Shown here: positions 18,622 through 27,213 of the stretch, in pieces | Numbering within the stretch: position 1 is the first letter of the stretch | Layout of the letters: each line of letters opens with the position of its first letter | From: Nitrospirota bacterium | GTDB taxonomy: Bacteria; Nitrospirota; Leptospirillia; Leptospirillales; Leptospirillaceae | DNA: 47,232 bases | Reading direction: 5' to 3' | Assembly (NCBI GenBank): GCA_023481175.1 | Contig: JAMCWM010000005.1 | Coordinates: 1 to 47,232, forward strand | The notes under the pieces: generated by a model | Database searches by the model: none | What the model was told of the DNA's origin: nothing | The model's input: the letters and a program-made list of their open reading frames with translations, nothing else | Program-made: the position numbers and the translations under genes

Positions 18622-19806
18622 TCATCCCCTCTCCTCGACCCAGAAAGCGGCGCACTTGAGATAGTCCAGCTCCGGCATGGCCAGAAGGCGGGGATGGTCC
18701 CAGGCCGCGCGCCCCTGATAGAGCATCCGGGCCCGACGCCCCTCCTTCTGGAAGACGGAACGGAGGATCCCCGAAAAATCTTCCCAGGAGAGGAGGGCTG
18801 AGCAGGAGCAGGCGACAAAGATTCCCCGTGGAGCCAGAAGCGAAAGTCCAAGGCGAAAGGCGGCATGATAGCCTTCGATCCCTTCCTTGATCAGGCGACG
18901 ACTCTTGATGAAGGCGGGGGGGTCCAAAATGACCGCATCGAAGCGCTCCCCGGCGTCCCGGGTCTTACGACCCCAGGAGAGAAAGTCCGAACAGATCCCA
19001 TGGCCTTTCGGCACATTGGCCCGGTAAAGGGAGATCGCCTGCTCCGACGCATCCACACCGGTCAGCCGAGAATCCTTCGCATGTGCCGCGATCGCCGCCG
19101 ACCATCCTCCAATATAGCAATATCCGTCCAATACCCGGGATCTCGCCAAAAAAGGGGCAAGGGCCCGGACGTTGTCCTTCTGGTCAAGGAAGAGTCCCGT
19201 CTTCTGTCCCTCCCGGAGGGAAAAGCGCAAGGATACCCCTCCGATCCGGATGGTGATCTCGGGGGGAATCTCCCCTTCGAAGCGGTCCTCTTCCACAGGA
19301 AGTCCTTCCGTCTCCCGTGCACGGAGGCTCCGGTCGATCCGGATCCCCCTTGGATGCAACCGGGATGAGAGGATATCCAGGATTTCCCGGGAGAATTCTT
19401 CAAAGGCCCGGGTCGTGATCTGCACCGAAAGATAATCGCCGAATCGGTCGACCACAAGACCCGGAAGACCGTCCGCCTCGGAATGGACGAGACGCACTCC
19501 CTCGTCTTCATTTCGCCCAAGCTCGTCCCGCATCGCCAAGGAGCGGGCGATGCCTTCGTCCAGATAGGACGAAAGGGATGAGACCCGTCCCTCGAGGAGA
19601 CGGACCGAAATCAAGGAATGGGGGTTGAATATACCTGTGCCCAGGAACCTCCCGGACGAGGAGCGGATATCGACCAGAAGAGGCGACCCTTCCTTTTCCG
19701 GAAAGGTCTGGATTTCATTCGAGAAGACCCACCGGTGCCCGGCCAGGAGACGCCGATCTTCGTTTTTCTTCAGGAGAACCTCGCCCCGCTTCCTGTTGTC
19801 CGACAT
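18622..19806 (-). CDS. rlmI: 23S rRNA (cytosine) methyltransferase, RlmI-like
   Basis: 394 residues from ATG 19806 with a GGGAGGGGG ribosome site. A PUA RNA-binding domain occupies the first 75 residues (AGHRWVFSNEI). The SAM-dependent methyltransferase half has LDGYCYIGGWS (motif I), VILDPPAF (motif IV) and FVACSCSALL with the motif VI cysteine. This order is that of RlmI, which makes m5C1962 in 23S rRNA. The closest paralogues (RlmK-like) differ in domain layout. Independent of typA, which has its own promoter. Confidence 0.9.
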   Translation of the reverse strand: MSDNRKRGEVLLKKNEDRRLLAGHRWVFSNEIQTFPEKEGSPLLVDIRSSSGRFLGTGIFNPHSLISVRLLEGRVSSLSSYLDEGIARSLAMRDELGRNEDEGVRLVHSEADGLPGLVVDRFGDYLSVQITTRAFEEFSREILDILSSRLHPRGIRIDRSLRARETEGLPVEEDRFEGEIPPEITIRIGGVSLRFSLREGQKTGLFLDQKDNVRALAPFLARSRVLDGYCYIGGWSAAIAAHAKDSRLTGVDASEQAISLYRANVPKGHGICSDFLSWGRKTRDAGERFDAVILDPPAFIKSRRLIKEGIEGYHAAFRLGLSLLAPRGIFVACSCSALLSWEDFSGILRSVFQKEGRRARMLYQGRAAWDHPRLLAMPELDYLKCAAFWVEERG

Positions 19807-20000
19807 CCTGCCCCCTCCCGGGACTTGCCTCCATAAAGGTTTCGATTTAAACTAAGAATCCGTCGGACCCCTTCCCCGGATCACCGGAGGATCTCGCGTC
19901 ATCTTGCGAAGAATGCATTAGACCAGAGGCAGACCATCCGGCGCAATGCCGCCCCTGTCCTCGCTCTAGCCAGACCTTTAAAGATAAGGCATTGAAACCG

Positions 20001-20987
20001 ATGGAAACTCGACACACCATGGACTCAGCCCTTGGGCATCCTCCCTCGCGGCTTTTTCCAGCTCTCCTTTTCCCCCTGCTTCTGATCCTTTTTCTTCCGG
20101 AAGCCCTTCAGGCCGCCCCGCCCCCTTCGGCCACCGTCACCCTCGACCAGGACAACCCCGCCCCCGGATCTAGCGGAGTCATCTCCCTCCAGAACGGAGA
20201 TTCGCGGCTGATCCTGTTTCCGGCCCAGGATGTCTTCACCCCGCTTCTGGCCGACCCCCGGGAGCCTCTGACGACCGTCGAGTTCTTCGCCGCCTCGAAC
20301 CATCCTTCTTATCTTCAGTTCAATGGGAACCTGGCCGCAAATGTCGGGATCGCCCGGTGGGAATCCACCTCCGAAGGAGTCGACAAGGCGCTTCAGATCG
20401 GGGTTATGGGCGGGGACTTCTCGCGCTTCGGCATCTTCGGGGCCAATACCTACCTGATCGACTCCGATTTTTTGGTGGGGGTTCCCGTCACCGCCCGGGT
20501 CGGCCGATTCTCCCAGCGCCTCTTCTTCTATCACGAGAGCTCCCACACCGGGTACAACTATACAGTGAAGGAGAACGTCAACAAGCTCTCGGACTTCGGT
20601 CAGGAGATCCTTCAGGAGGTCTCCTCCTGGGATCTGACACCCTATGTGCGCCTTTACGGGGGAGTCTCTTACCGGGTCTTTGGACTCGCCTACTATCCCA
20701 GCGCCCAGGACTCCCTGATCTTCCAGGGAGGGATCGAGGCCTACACCCCCACCTTCGGCTTCCTCGACCACATCGGGCGAGGCTACACCTCCCTCTACCT
20801 CGAATCCCGCGGCATCAATGGATATGCCCTCAATGAGGACTTCCAGCTTGGTCTCCTCTTCCACAGGCCCGGCTCCTACTTCGACATCCGCCCCATGATC
20901 GACATGTACAACGGGTACTCCTACCTCGGAGATCTCCTTTTCACCAAGGATCAGTATGCCGCGCTGGGCGTCTCCTTTGACTTTTAG
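20001..20987 (+). CDS. Outer-membrane protein, probably DUF1207 family
   Basis: 328 residues from ATG 20001; a TTG at 19992 and an ATG at 20028 are alternatives, and the ribosome site is weak (AAGG at 19986). A long signal peptide ends near PEALQAAPPP. The mature protein has alternating beta strands, an aromatic pattern and a terminal phenylalanine (ALGVSFDF), typical of outer-membrane barrels. The LILFPAQDVFTPLLADPREP segment resembles the N-terminal motif of DUF1207 proteins, whose role is unknown. First of three co-directional envelope genes. Confidence 0.7.
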   Translation: METRHTMDSALGHPPSRLFPALLFPLLLILFLPEALQAAPPPSATVTLDQDNPAPGSSGVISLQNGDSRLILFPAQDVFTPLLADPREPLTTVEFFAASNHPSYLQFNGNLAANVGIARWESTSEGVDKALQIGVMGGDFSRFGIFGANTYLIDSDFLVGVPVTARVGRFSQRLFFYHESSHTGYNYTVKENVNKLSDFGQEILQEVSSWDLTPYVRLYGGVSYRVFGLAYYPSAQDSLIFQGGIEAYTPTFGFLDHIGRGYTSLYLESRGINGYALNEDFQLGLLFHRPGSYFDIRPMIDMYNGYSYLGDLLFTKDQYAALGVSFDF

Positions 20988-21079
20988 GGCCCGTTCCCCC
21001 AGAATACGGGGGGAACTCAGGAGGAACGTCCCCGAGCTTGCGGGCCCTCTTTCCTGCCGATAAAAGCCGGAGCAACGAC

Positions 21080-22147
21080 GTGATAAAAAGCTTCTTCCGT
21101 TTTCTTCTTCCCTTGCTCACCGGGACCCTGATCATCGCCGCGGCCGGAGTCATGATCCATCTCTACCGGAGTACCTGGTCGACGGGCTCCCTGACCTCTC
21201 CCGTTCTTCCCCGGGCCCAGATCTCTTTTTCCGTCCATCTGCCGGACAACCGCTCCGGCCAGCCCCAGGCCCTGCTCCTGAGGGTCGTGAAGACCGGAAA
21301 TGCCTTTCTCTCCGTCAGCTACTGGCACGTCGGCCGAACAGTTTTCCAGATGCCGGTGCTCGACCCGCCCGCGCAAGCCGGGGAACATCCCCAGTCCCTA
21401 AGGCTTGCCCTCTGGGATCCCGGACGCTACACCCTCACATTCGCAGATGACCGGACCGGAAATCCCGTCCAGAGCTTCTCCCTTCGGGTCGCCACCCCCC
21501 TGGGACTCTACCGTAACGACCTCATCCTGTTCCTTCTCCTTGGAATTGCCGGTTATATGTCAGGACGGATGGCTATTGCCTCCCTCCCGACCTTTTCCAT
21601 CTCTTCCCGGATTTTCTCTCTGCGCAAGACTCTTTTCCTGGGACTTTTATCGGGAGGAGTGTTCCTGATCCTTTTGGCCACGCCCTTGGTTTCCCGGGGA
21701 CCGACGCCGGCCAAGGAAACGCCAAGAGCGGGACTTCTCGAATCCGAAGGGCGCGCCGACGCCCCCCGGATGGTGCTGCCTCTTCCGGCCGGTCCGGCCG
21801 GGAAGTCCGCCGATGAGGGGGGCTTCCTCGTACTCCGTCACCGGCTCGACAGCTGGCTCAGGTTCGGACAGGATCTGACCTTTTTTGAGGGACCGGTCGA
21901 CAGGAGTTCGTCGCACAGGGCCTTCATCCTTCCCCCCGACGACGGTCGCTATCGTCTCACCCTCTGGACAGGGGAGGCGGCGAAGCTTTCGTTCCACAGA
22001 TCGGCGATCTCGGCTATTCCGGTGTCGCCTGGTTTTCCCTTGGGTCTCTTTTCCGGGTTGACCCTCTTCGCCTCGTCCTTTTTCCTTCTGGGCTTCACGC
22101 GGGTGTTTCGTCCCACACCCAAGACCACGGCAGAAAGGCTCCATTGA
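21080..22147 (+). CDS. Membrane protein of unknown function
   Basis: 355 residues from GTG 21080, chosen because GGAG lies seven bases upstream; an earlier TTG at 21038 has a poorly spaced site. Four hydrophobic helices are seen: at the N-terminus (FFRFLLPLLTGTLIIAAAGV), two near the middle (LILFLLLGIAGYMSG and LFLGLLSGGVFLILLATPL), and one at the C-terminus. Between helices 1 and 2 and again between 3 and 4 are beta-rich segments ending in similar phrases (DPGRYTLTF and DDGRYRLTLW), suggesting an internal duplication of an exported domain. I recognise no family. It overlaps the next gene by four bases. Confidence 0.7.
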   Translation: MIKSFFRFLLPLLTGTLIIAAAGVMIHLYRSTWSTGSLTSPVLPRAQISFSVHLPDNRSGQPQALLLRVVKTGNAFLSVSYWHVGRTVFQMPVLDPPAQAGEHPQSLRLALWDPGRYTLTFADDRTGNPVQSFSLRVATPLGLYRNDLILFLLLGIAGYMSGRMAIASLPTFSISSRIFSLRKTLFLGLLSGGVFLILLATPLVSRGPTPAKETPRAGLLESEGRADAPRMVLPLPAGPAGKSADEGGFLVLRHRLDSWLRFGQDLTFFEGPVDRSSSHRAFILPPDDGRYRLTLWTGEAAKLSFHRSAISAIPVSPGFPLGLFSGLTLFASSFFLLGFTRVFRPTPKTTAERLH

Positions 22148-22773
22148 AGATTGCTGCCGCGCTCCGGACATCCATAGGGACTAAAACAGGCCGAATTCTC
22201 TCTCCGGCGACTTTTCTGCTCCTCGCCCTCTCCGTCATTTTCTTTCCTTCCCCCGCACGGGCCTTCGATGTCCAGCTGATGGGCAACTTCGACTACGTCC
22301 CGCTCTCCCCTCTCCAGAACTCCGCCCCCATCGCCTGGGGGGGCGGCGTCCGGATGACCTGGGAGTATCTTCCCGACTGGGACATCACCGCAACACTGAT
22401 GACCAACATCTTCCAGACTTCCCAGACGATCCCCGAGAACCCGGTTACCTACTCGCCGAACTCCTCCGGACTCTCATCAATCACCCCCCTCTCCTTCGGG
22501 ATCTATCACGTTCTTTACCGGACGAAGGACAAGAACTGGATCTACGCCATCGCCGACGTGGGAGCCGCCTTCGAGAACGCCTACGGAGGGGGACACATCA
22601 CGCCGGAGCCCTTTGGAGAGATCGGCGCCGGATGGAGCTTCAAGCAATGGTTCATTGAGGAAAGAGTGGCTGCCGTTCCCCTGGCCTTTCCCTCCTATCC
22701 GGGTCCCAGCTTCTCCGGGGGGCCCCTTCTCATGATCACCACCTCCGTGGGCGTCCACTTCTTCGTCTTCTGA
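22144..22773 (+). CDS. Secreted or outer-membrane small barrel protein
   Basis: 209 residues from TTG 22144, which overlaps the previous stop (TTGA). A signal peptide (FLLLALSVIFFPSPARA) is followed by a mature part of about 165 residues with regular amphipathic strands, many glycines and aromatic residues, and a terminal FFVF, as in eight-stranded outer-membrane barrels such as PagL- or OmpW-like proteins. No catalytic motif of PagL could be assigned. It is translationally coupled to the membrane protein upstream, and the three genes 20001-22773 probably build one envelope structure. Confidence 0.65.
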   Translation: MKIAAALRTSIGTKTGRILSPATFLLLALSVIFFPSPARAFDVQLMGNFDYVPLSPLQNSAPIAWGGGVRMTWEYLPDWDITATLMTNIFQTSQTIPENPVTYSPNSSGLSSITPLSFGIYHVLYRTKDKNWIYAIADVGAAFENAYGGGHITPEPFGEIGAGWSFKQWFIEERVAAVPLAFPSYPGPSFSGGPLLMITTSVGVHFFVF

Positions 22774-22777
22774 TCCC

Positions 22778-23515
22778 TCAGTCCCGGGCTTCGGGCAAAA
22801 ACGTCACGGACGAAGCCGGAATCCATTTCGGATCGTGTTCCCCGATCATGTGGTCGAGAAAGTTCAGAGTTTCTTCATGCCAGTGGCCCGGAAGACTCGA
22901 GATGTCTCCCGCTCCGGACAACCAGTCGAGGATCTGTCCCGGCACCTCGACCCCCCTCTTTCCTTCCTCCCGACGACAGAGCCGGCAAAGAACCGTCCCT
23001 TCGGACGGACGGATGAGGACTTTCTCCTCCCCCACCTTTCGATGGCACAAGGTGCATGCGGGAGGGGGCGGCCGATACCCCAGGATGGCGAGGCCTTCCC
23101 GGGCAAATCGGATCCATAGGCGCGAGGCCGATTCCTTCCGGGTTTCGAGAGCGGAAAGAGTCTCCCGGGTCAAGGAAAAAAGGAGGGGCTCGGGATGTTC
23201 CGGCGGAAGGCATCCCAGAAGGAATCGGGAGACCAGTCCGGCCCAGGACAGAAGATTGAAGTCGGCGTGGATCGTGCGGTAGGGTTCGACGATGTCGGCG
23301 TGGTGGATCCGGTAGAGTGCAAGGACCCCGCTTCTCCGGCCGGTGATCCGGCAGAGCGTGAGAGGTTCGAGGGAGGCCCCGAAGCGGTTGTCCCGGGCCG
23401 TGGCTCCCCGGGCGAATCCGGTTCGGAGTCCTCCTTCCCGGGAAAGGAACGTCACGACCTTGGCCGCGTCCTGATAGCGGACAGACCGGAGTATGAACGC
23501 CAGTTCCTCAGCCAT
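22778..23515 (-). CDS. recO: DNA repair protein RecO
   Basis: 245 residues, the usual length. The N-terminal OB fold begins with AFILRSVRYQDAAKVVTFLS and the helical C-terminal half carries a zinc site with CTLCHRK and CRLCRRE. RecO anneals single strands and loads RecA with RecR in gap repair. It lies 33 bases after era on the same strand, a common neighbourhood. Confidence 0.93.
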   Translation of the reverse strand: MAEELAFILRSVRYQDAAKVVTFLSREGGLRTGFARGATARDNRFGASLEPLTLCRITGRRSGVLALYRIHHADIVEPYRTIHADFNLLSWAGLVSRFLLGCLPPEHPEPLLFSLTRETLSALETRKESASRLWIRFAREGLAILGYRPPPPACTLCHRKVGEEKVLIRPSEGTVLCRLCRREEGKRGVEVPGQILDWLSGAGDISSLPGHWHEETLNFLDHMIGEHDPKWIPASSVTFLPEARD

Positions 23516-23548
23516 ACGTCCTTCCGACCCGATCGTTCCGGGAGGGGC

Positions 23549-24553
23549 TCACTCCGGAAGATACCCCAGATCCCTGAGGACCGAGGGTCGATCCCGCCAG
23601 TCGGGAACCACCCTTACGGTCATGCGGAGAAAGACGGGTGTCCCGGTCAGGGCCTCGATTTCCTTCCTGGCCCGTTCGCTGATCGTCCGGATTGTCTCGC
23701 CCCGGGCCCCGACGACGATCCCCTTCTGCGACTCCCGCTCCACCAGGATCGACCCTTCGATCCGGGTACTCTTCTCATGGCCCTCCGGTTCGTGAAACGC
23801 CTCGACAAGAACGGCGCACTGGTGGGGAACCTCCTGGTAGAGAAGGGAGAAGATCTTTTCCTGGACAATTTCCCGGACCATTTCCCGCATCGTCTGACTG
23901 GTGTACCATTCCGGATCGAAGATCGGCTCTCCTTCGGGAAGATGCCGGAACAGAAGCTCCTTCAGACGGTCGAGATTGGTCTCCCGGAGTCCCGAAAGGG
24001 GGACGATCTCCCCTTCGATCCCATGGCGGGACATCTCCCGTTCGAATTCGAGGAGGGGAGGGATCATGTTCGAGGGGCCCAGGCGGTCCATCTTCGTGAA
24101 GGCCACCACAAGGGGCTTCTTCCCCCGGTGGGAGGTCATGAACTCGAGGAACCGCTCCCAGTCCCGGTCCTTCTTCCGCGAGGACATGTCGGCGACCCAC
24201 AGAATGACATGGGCTTCCTCCAGGGCCTCACGGAGGCTCCCTCCCATCCGCTGGTTCAGAAGGGGACCGGCGGTATGAAAGCCCGGGGTGTCGAGAAAGA
24301 CCATCTGGCCCCGGGGTTCGGTCAGAATTCCCCGGATCAGGGTCCGGGTGGTCTGGGGGGTGGGGCTGACGGCCGAAACCTTTTCCCCGACCAGGGCATT
24401 GACCAGAGTGGACTTTCCCGCGTTGGGAAGGCCGACCACCGCGATGAAACCAGCCCTGTCCCCCGGGACATCTTTCGCCTCCGGCCGGACCTCCCGAAGC
24501 TCTTCCAGCATCTTGTCCGGACCCTGTCCGGCCCTTCTCGCACGTTTCGCCAT
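23549..24553 (-). CDS. era: Ribosome assembly GTPase Era
   Basis: 334 residues from ATG 24553 (AAGGA upstream); an in-frame extension to 24658 is unsupported. Motifs: GLPNAGKSTLVN (P-loop), TRTLIRG, DTPGFH, TKMD, and the C-terminal KH domain with GIVVGARGETIRTI. It has an N-terminal extension of about 30 basic and acidic residues relative to E. coli Era. It binds the 3' end of 16S rRNA during 30S maturation. Transcribed with recO. Confidence 0.96.
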   Translation of the reverse strand: MAKRARRAGQGPDKMLEELREVRPEAKDVPGDRAGFIAVVGLPNAGKSTLVNALVGEKVSAVSPTPQTTRTLIRGILTEPRGQMVFLDTPGFHTAGPLLNQRMGGSLREALEEAHVILWVADMSSRKKDRDWERFLEFMTSHRGKKPLVVAFTKMDRLGPSNMIPPLLEFEREMSRHGIEGEIVPLSGLRETNLDRLKELLFRHLPEGEPIFDPEWYTSQTMREMVREIVQEKIFSLLYQEVPHQCAVLVEAFHEPEGHEKSTRIEGSILVERESQKGIVVGARGETIRTISERARKEIEALTGTPVFLRMTVRVVPDWRDRPSVLRDLGYLPE

Positions 24554-24705
24554 CCCTGGATTCCTTTTTGAGGTGATCTCCCCTTCTCCGCGTCCCTGCG
24601 GGAGAGAGGCGGGGAATGCATGATAGTATGCTACCAGAGTACCCGAATGTCCCGCCATTTTCCATTGACGGGAACGACTCCCAACCTTGCCTCCCCGGAG
24701 GTCCG

Positions 24706-25452
24706 ATGTCGACCATTCTCATCACGGGAGCCTCCTCCGGTCTGGGGTGGGCCCTGTCACTCCTTTATGCCGAACCCGGAGTCACGCTCCATCTCGTCGC
24801 GCGCCGTTCAGAGCGTCTCCGGGACCTCGCCCCCCTCCTTGTCGAAGCCGGAGCCCGTCCCGTTCTCCATGAAATCGATGTCCGTGACCGGAAAAAAATG
24901 GAAGAGATGGCGGCCGGCCTTCTCGCAACCACCGGCCCTCCCTCTCTCATCATCGCCAATGCGGGCGTCCGGGGAGAGGAGGACGGAAACGACTTCCGGA
25001 CGATGGAACAGGTCTTCGACACCAATGTCATGGGGGTCCTCAACACCGTCATGCCGTTCCTTCCCGCCATGAAAGAAGAGGGACGAGGCCGGATTGCGGT
25101 GATGGGAAGCCTGGCCGGCTACCGGGGACTTCCGAAGGGGGGAGCCTACTGCGCCTCGAAGGCGGCGCTGTCCGCATGGACCGACGCGGTTCGCTACGAG
25201 GCCGAACCTTTTGGAGTCTCCGTCTCCCTCATCAATCCCGGCTACGTCGTCACAGAGATGACCCGGAAAAATTCCTATCCCATGCCCTTTCTCCTCACGG
25301 CCGCGGAGGCGGCCCGACGAATTCGGGCCGGAATCGCGAAGGGGCGGGCCAGGATCGAGTTTCCCCTGCCCCTGGTCCTCATCGTCCGGATCCTTGCCCT
25401 TCTCCCGCCGAGACTCGGAGACCGCATTCTTCGTATGGCCTCGAGAAAATAA
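24706..25452 (+). CDS. Short-chain dehydrogenase/reductase
   Basis: 248 residues from ATG 24706 (GGAGG at 24697-24701). NAD(P)-binding motif TGASSGLG at residues 7-14, NAG near 87, catalytic Ser in MGSLAGYRG and the YCASK catalytic pair. A C-terminal hydrophobic tail (PLVLIVRILALLPP) may anchor it to the membrane. Substrate unknown; divergent from era. Confidence 0.9.
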   Translation: MSTILITGASSGLGWALSLLYAEPGVTLHLVARRSERLRDLAPLLVEAGARPVLHEIDVRDRKKMEEMAAGLLATTGPPSLIIANAGVRGEEDGNDFRTMEQVFDTNVMGVLNTVMPFLPAMKEEGRGRIAVMGSLAGYRGLPKGGAYCASKAALSAWTDAVRYEAEPFGVSVSLINPGYVVTEMTRKNSYPMPFLLTAAEAARRIRAGIAKGRARIEFPLPLVLIVRILALLPPRLGDRILRMASRK

Positions 25453-25480
25453 AGTTTTTCCATGGAAAAACCATGATTTG

Positions 25481-25508
25481 TTGACTTACGATAAAATTGT
25501 GTTATTTT
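25481..25508 (+). promoter_or_regulatory. Strong promoter in an AT-rich gap
   Basis: TTGACT at 25481-25486, 16-base spacer, TATTTT at 25503-25508, in an AT-rich pocket. It drives the frame starting at 25632. Confidence 0.55.
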
Positions 25509-25631
25509 TTATTTCGAGAAATCGGTTTCTCTCTTGCCAGCGATTCGCCGGCTTTAGGATGCATGACAAGACCGAAGCCCGGACTTCGACCTGTCCTCCG
25601 AAGGGATGACAGCCCATATAAGGAGTTCGCC

Positions 25632-25847
25632 ATGAAAACCCTGTCAGGACTTGGGCAGCGGATTCCCCTCTGGGGGGACCATCTTTTCGGAAATCCGATC
25701 GAATCCCGGGGAAGAAACCGGGAGATCGACCTTGTCCCCCTCCTCCGAGAGAAATCCGGACGACTGTTCTGCCCCGACCTCTTCCCGTCCTTCAGGGGTC
25801 TGGTGCCGGCCCGGGCGCCGTTCCCGGCCCTTCGTCCCCGACGCTAG
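25632..25847 (+). CDS. Small reading frame, possibly the start of a decayed EAL-domain gene
   Basis: 71 residues from ATG 25632 with AAGGAG at 25619-25624. The middle reads EIDLVPLLREKSGRL followed by a PDLFP stretch, which resembles the EAL-domain opening (EALLR....GRLxxPxxF) with the catalytic-region EAL replaced by EID. The C-terminal part is rich in Arg and Pro and looks out of frame. It could be expressed as a short peptide, but I favour the first piece of a frameshifted gene. Confidence 0.4.
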   Translation: MKTLSGLGQRIPLWGDHLFGNPIESRGRNREIDLVPLLREKSGRLFCPDLFPSFRGLVPARAPFPALRPRR

Positions 25848-26365
25848 AAGGGTCCGGGAAGGCCGGATCCGGAGACGCCTCACCCATTGATGGAGATTCC
25901 GGACCCTCCGGAGAGCCGGGAATCAGCGATGGGGGAGGGACAGCCAGCCGGCCAGGCCCACCACGCCCCTCTCCCGGGACCTCCGACCCCGCATGGCCAC
26001 CCGGGAGGGAGCCCGCCTCTTCCGACTTGGACTTTCCCGGATCATCGCCTCCCTGTCGCGACTGGCACGGGAGGGAAGCCGCGTTGACTTCTCACTGAAC
26101 CTTCCCCCTTGACCTTCTTCTCCATCCGGACCTCTTGGGGTGGATCCCCGCAGAGCGACATCGGAGCGGAATGCAGGAAGGCCCCCTCTTCCTTCCTGTT
26201 CCCTCACACCCTTTCTCGCATCTTTTCCCGGAGGTGAGCCTCCGTCCCTGGTGGCATGAAGCCCTTCATGCCGATGCGGCCTCTCCGGTGGCCTTCCGCA
26301 ATCTCCTCCACTGGCTCGTCGAGAGGGTCCCGTCGGAGGCGGGGGAAGTGGCCCCCGGCCGCTAG
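25632..26365 (+). pseudogene. Frameshifted remnant resembling an EAL-type protein
   Basis: Three consecutive pieces read like protein in different frames. Piece 1 is the frame from 25632. Piece 2 (from about 25891, TGA at 26089) includes RLFRLGLSRIIASLSRLARE and then VDFSLNLPP, similar to the helix and SVNLS strand of EAL domains. Piece 3, in another frame from about 26092 to the TAG at 26363, continues with DLLLHPDLLGWI and ends in RNLLHWLVERVPSE. An EAL phosphodiesterase degrading cyclic di-GMP is the best guess, but the ELE-type catalytic motifs are not found and the match is from memory of the family only. Confidence 0.35.
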
Positions 26366-26425
26366 GTCCCTTTCCCCCCCAGCAACTATAAAATCATTTT
26401 TTTCATGAAGACTTATATATAAAAA

Positions 26426-26453
26426 TTGACTAATAATAAATCCGTGGTATAAA
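26426..26453 (+). promoter_or_regulatory. Near-consensus promoter of the 58-residue gene
   Basis: TTGACT at 26426-26431, 16-base spacer, TATAAA at 26448-26453, with an A/T-rich upstream stretch from 26386 that resembles an UP element. Predicted start near 26460; leader about 155 bases. Confidence 0.7.
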
Positions 26454-26615
26454 TTAGGCTAAAATATAATTAAACATCAAAATCCTTGTCCAAAGGATAT
26501 CCCCGGGATCCGGCACCCGGAAAGGGCTTCAGACGTGCCGGCGGAAAGTGGACGGTCCAGGGGAGAAGGTCGTCTTTCCGGTACTCCTTCTCCCGCAACA
26601 GATTGGAGGTGCGAC

Positions 26616-26792
26616 ATGGGCAGGATCCTGAAAAACAATCCCGTGGTATTTCTTCAGAAGGACGGACTGGTCCAGAATCTCTTTCCTATGGACAGGAACC
26701 TTCTTGCCGCCATCGAGAAGAGTTCCCGGGCCAAAAAGCCCACTCTCATTTCCCGATGGATCACGGGGCTTCAGAAAGCCCTGGGTTTCTGA
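26616..26792 (+). CDS. Small basic protein of unknown function
   Basis: 58 residues from ATG 26616 with GGAGG six bases upstream. Composition is basic and amphipathic (KNNPVVFLQKDG, then RAKKPTLISRWITGLQKAL), no cysteine, no signal peptide, no membrane helix. The near-consensus promoter and clean ribosome site argue that it is expressed. I recognise no family. Confidence 0.6.
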   Translation: MGRILKNNPVVFLQKDGLVQNLFPMDRNLLAAIEKSSRAKKPTLISRWITGLQKALGF

Positions 26793-27213
26793 AACCGGAA
26801 GAGGTTCTATCCTGGCGTTTTTCATAGATCGGAATCAGCTTGCAGTCGAGAGCGGATAACCGGGGCCAAAGGGAATTTCGATCACCGATGGTCCCCAGCC
26901 GGGGAACTTTCCTGCGCGACTTCCTTGCCTTCCCTCCCTCCATACAGCGTTTCTTGAAAGGTCTTCCTCCGTCTCTCAGAGGAGGGCGAAGGAGTCGCCT
27001 TACCGTCTTCCGTATTCGGGCTGTTTTTCCCTTTCTCTCTCCTTGCCGGTTGCCTGTTCCGGACCTCCGGAACCGTCCCCCCTTCTGCTTTGGCCTCATT
27101 TATCCTACCCTCGCCCCTCTCTTGCCCTTGTCTTTGACCGTCTCTCCGGACCATAATAACGTGTCGAAAGATAGACCGATTATCCTAATTCCTTGTCCCT
27201 GGACGGAGGGTCC
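26793..27213. other. Non-coding gap before manC
   Basis: No supported gene. A possible manC promoter (TTGACC near 27133 with TAATAA near 27153) has a short spacer and is weak. The rest is GC-rich without clear structure. Confidence 0.3.

Noticed and set aside
26171-26365. Separate 64-codon gene starting at 26171
   Set aside because: Ribosome site is poor and the same frame reads like protein well upstream of this ATG, so it fits better as the last piece of a decayed gene.
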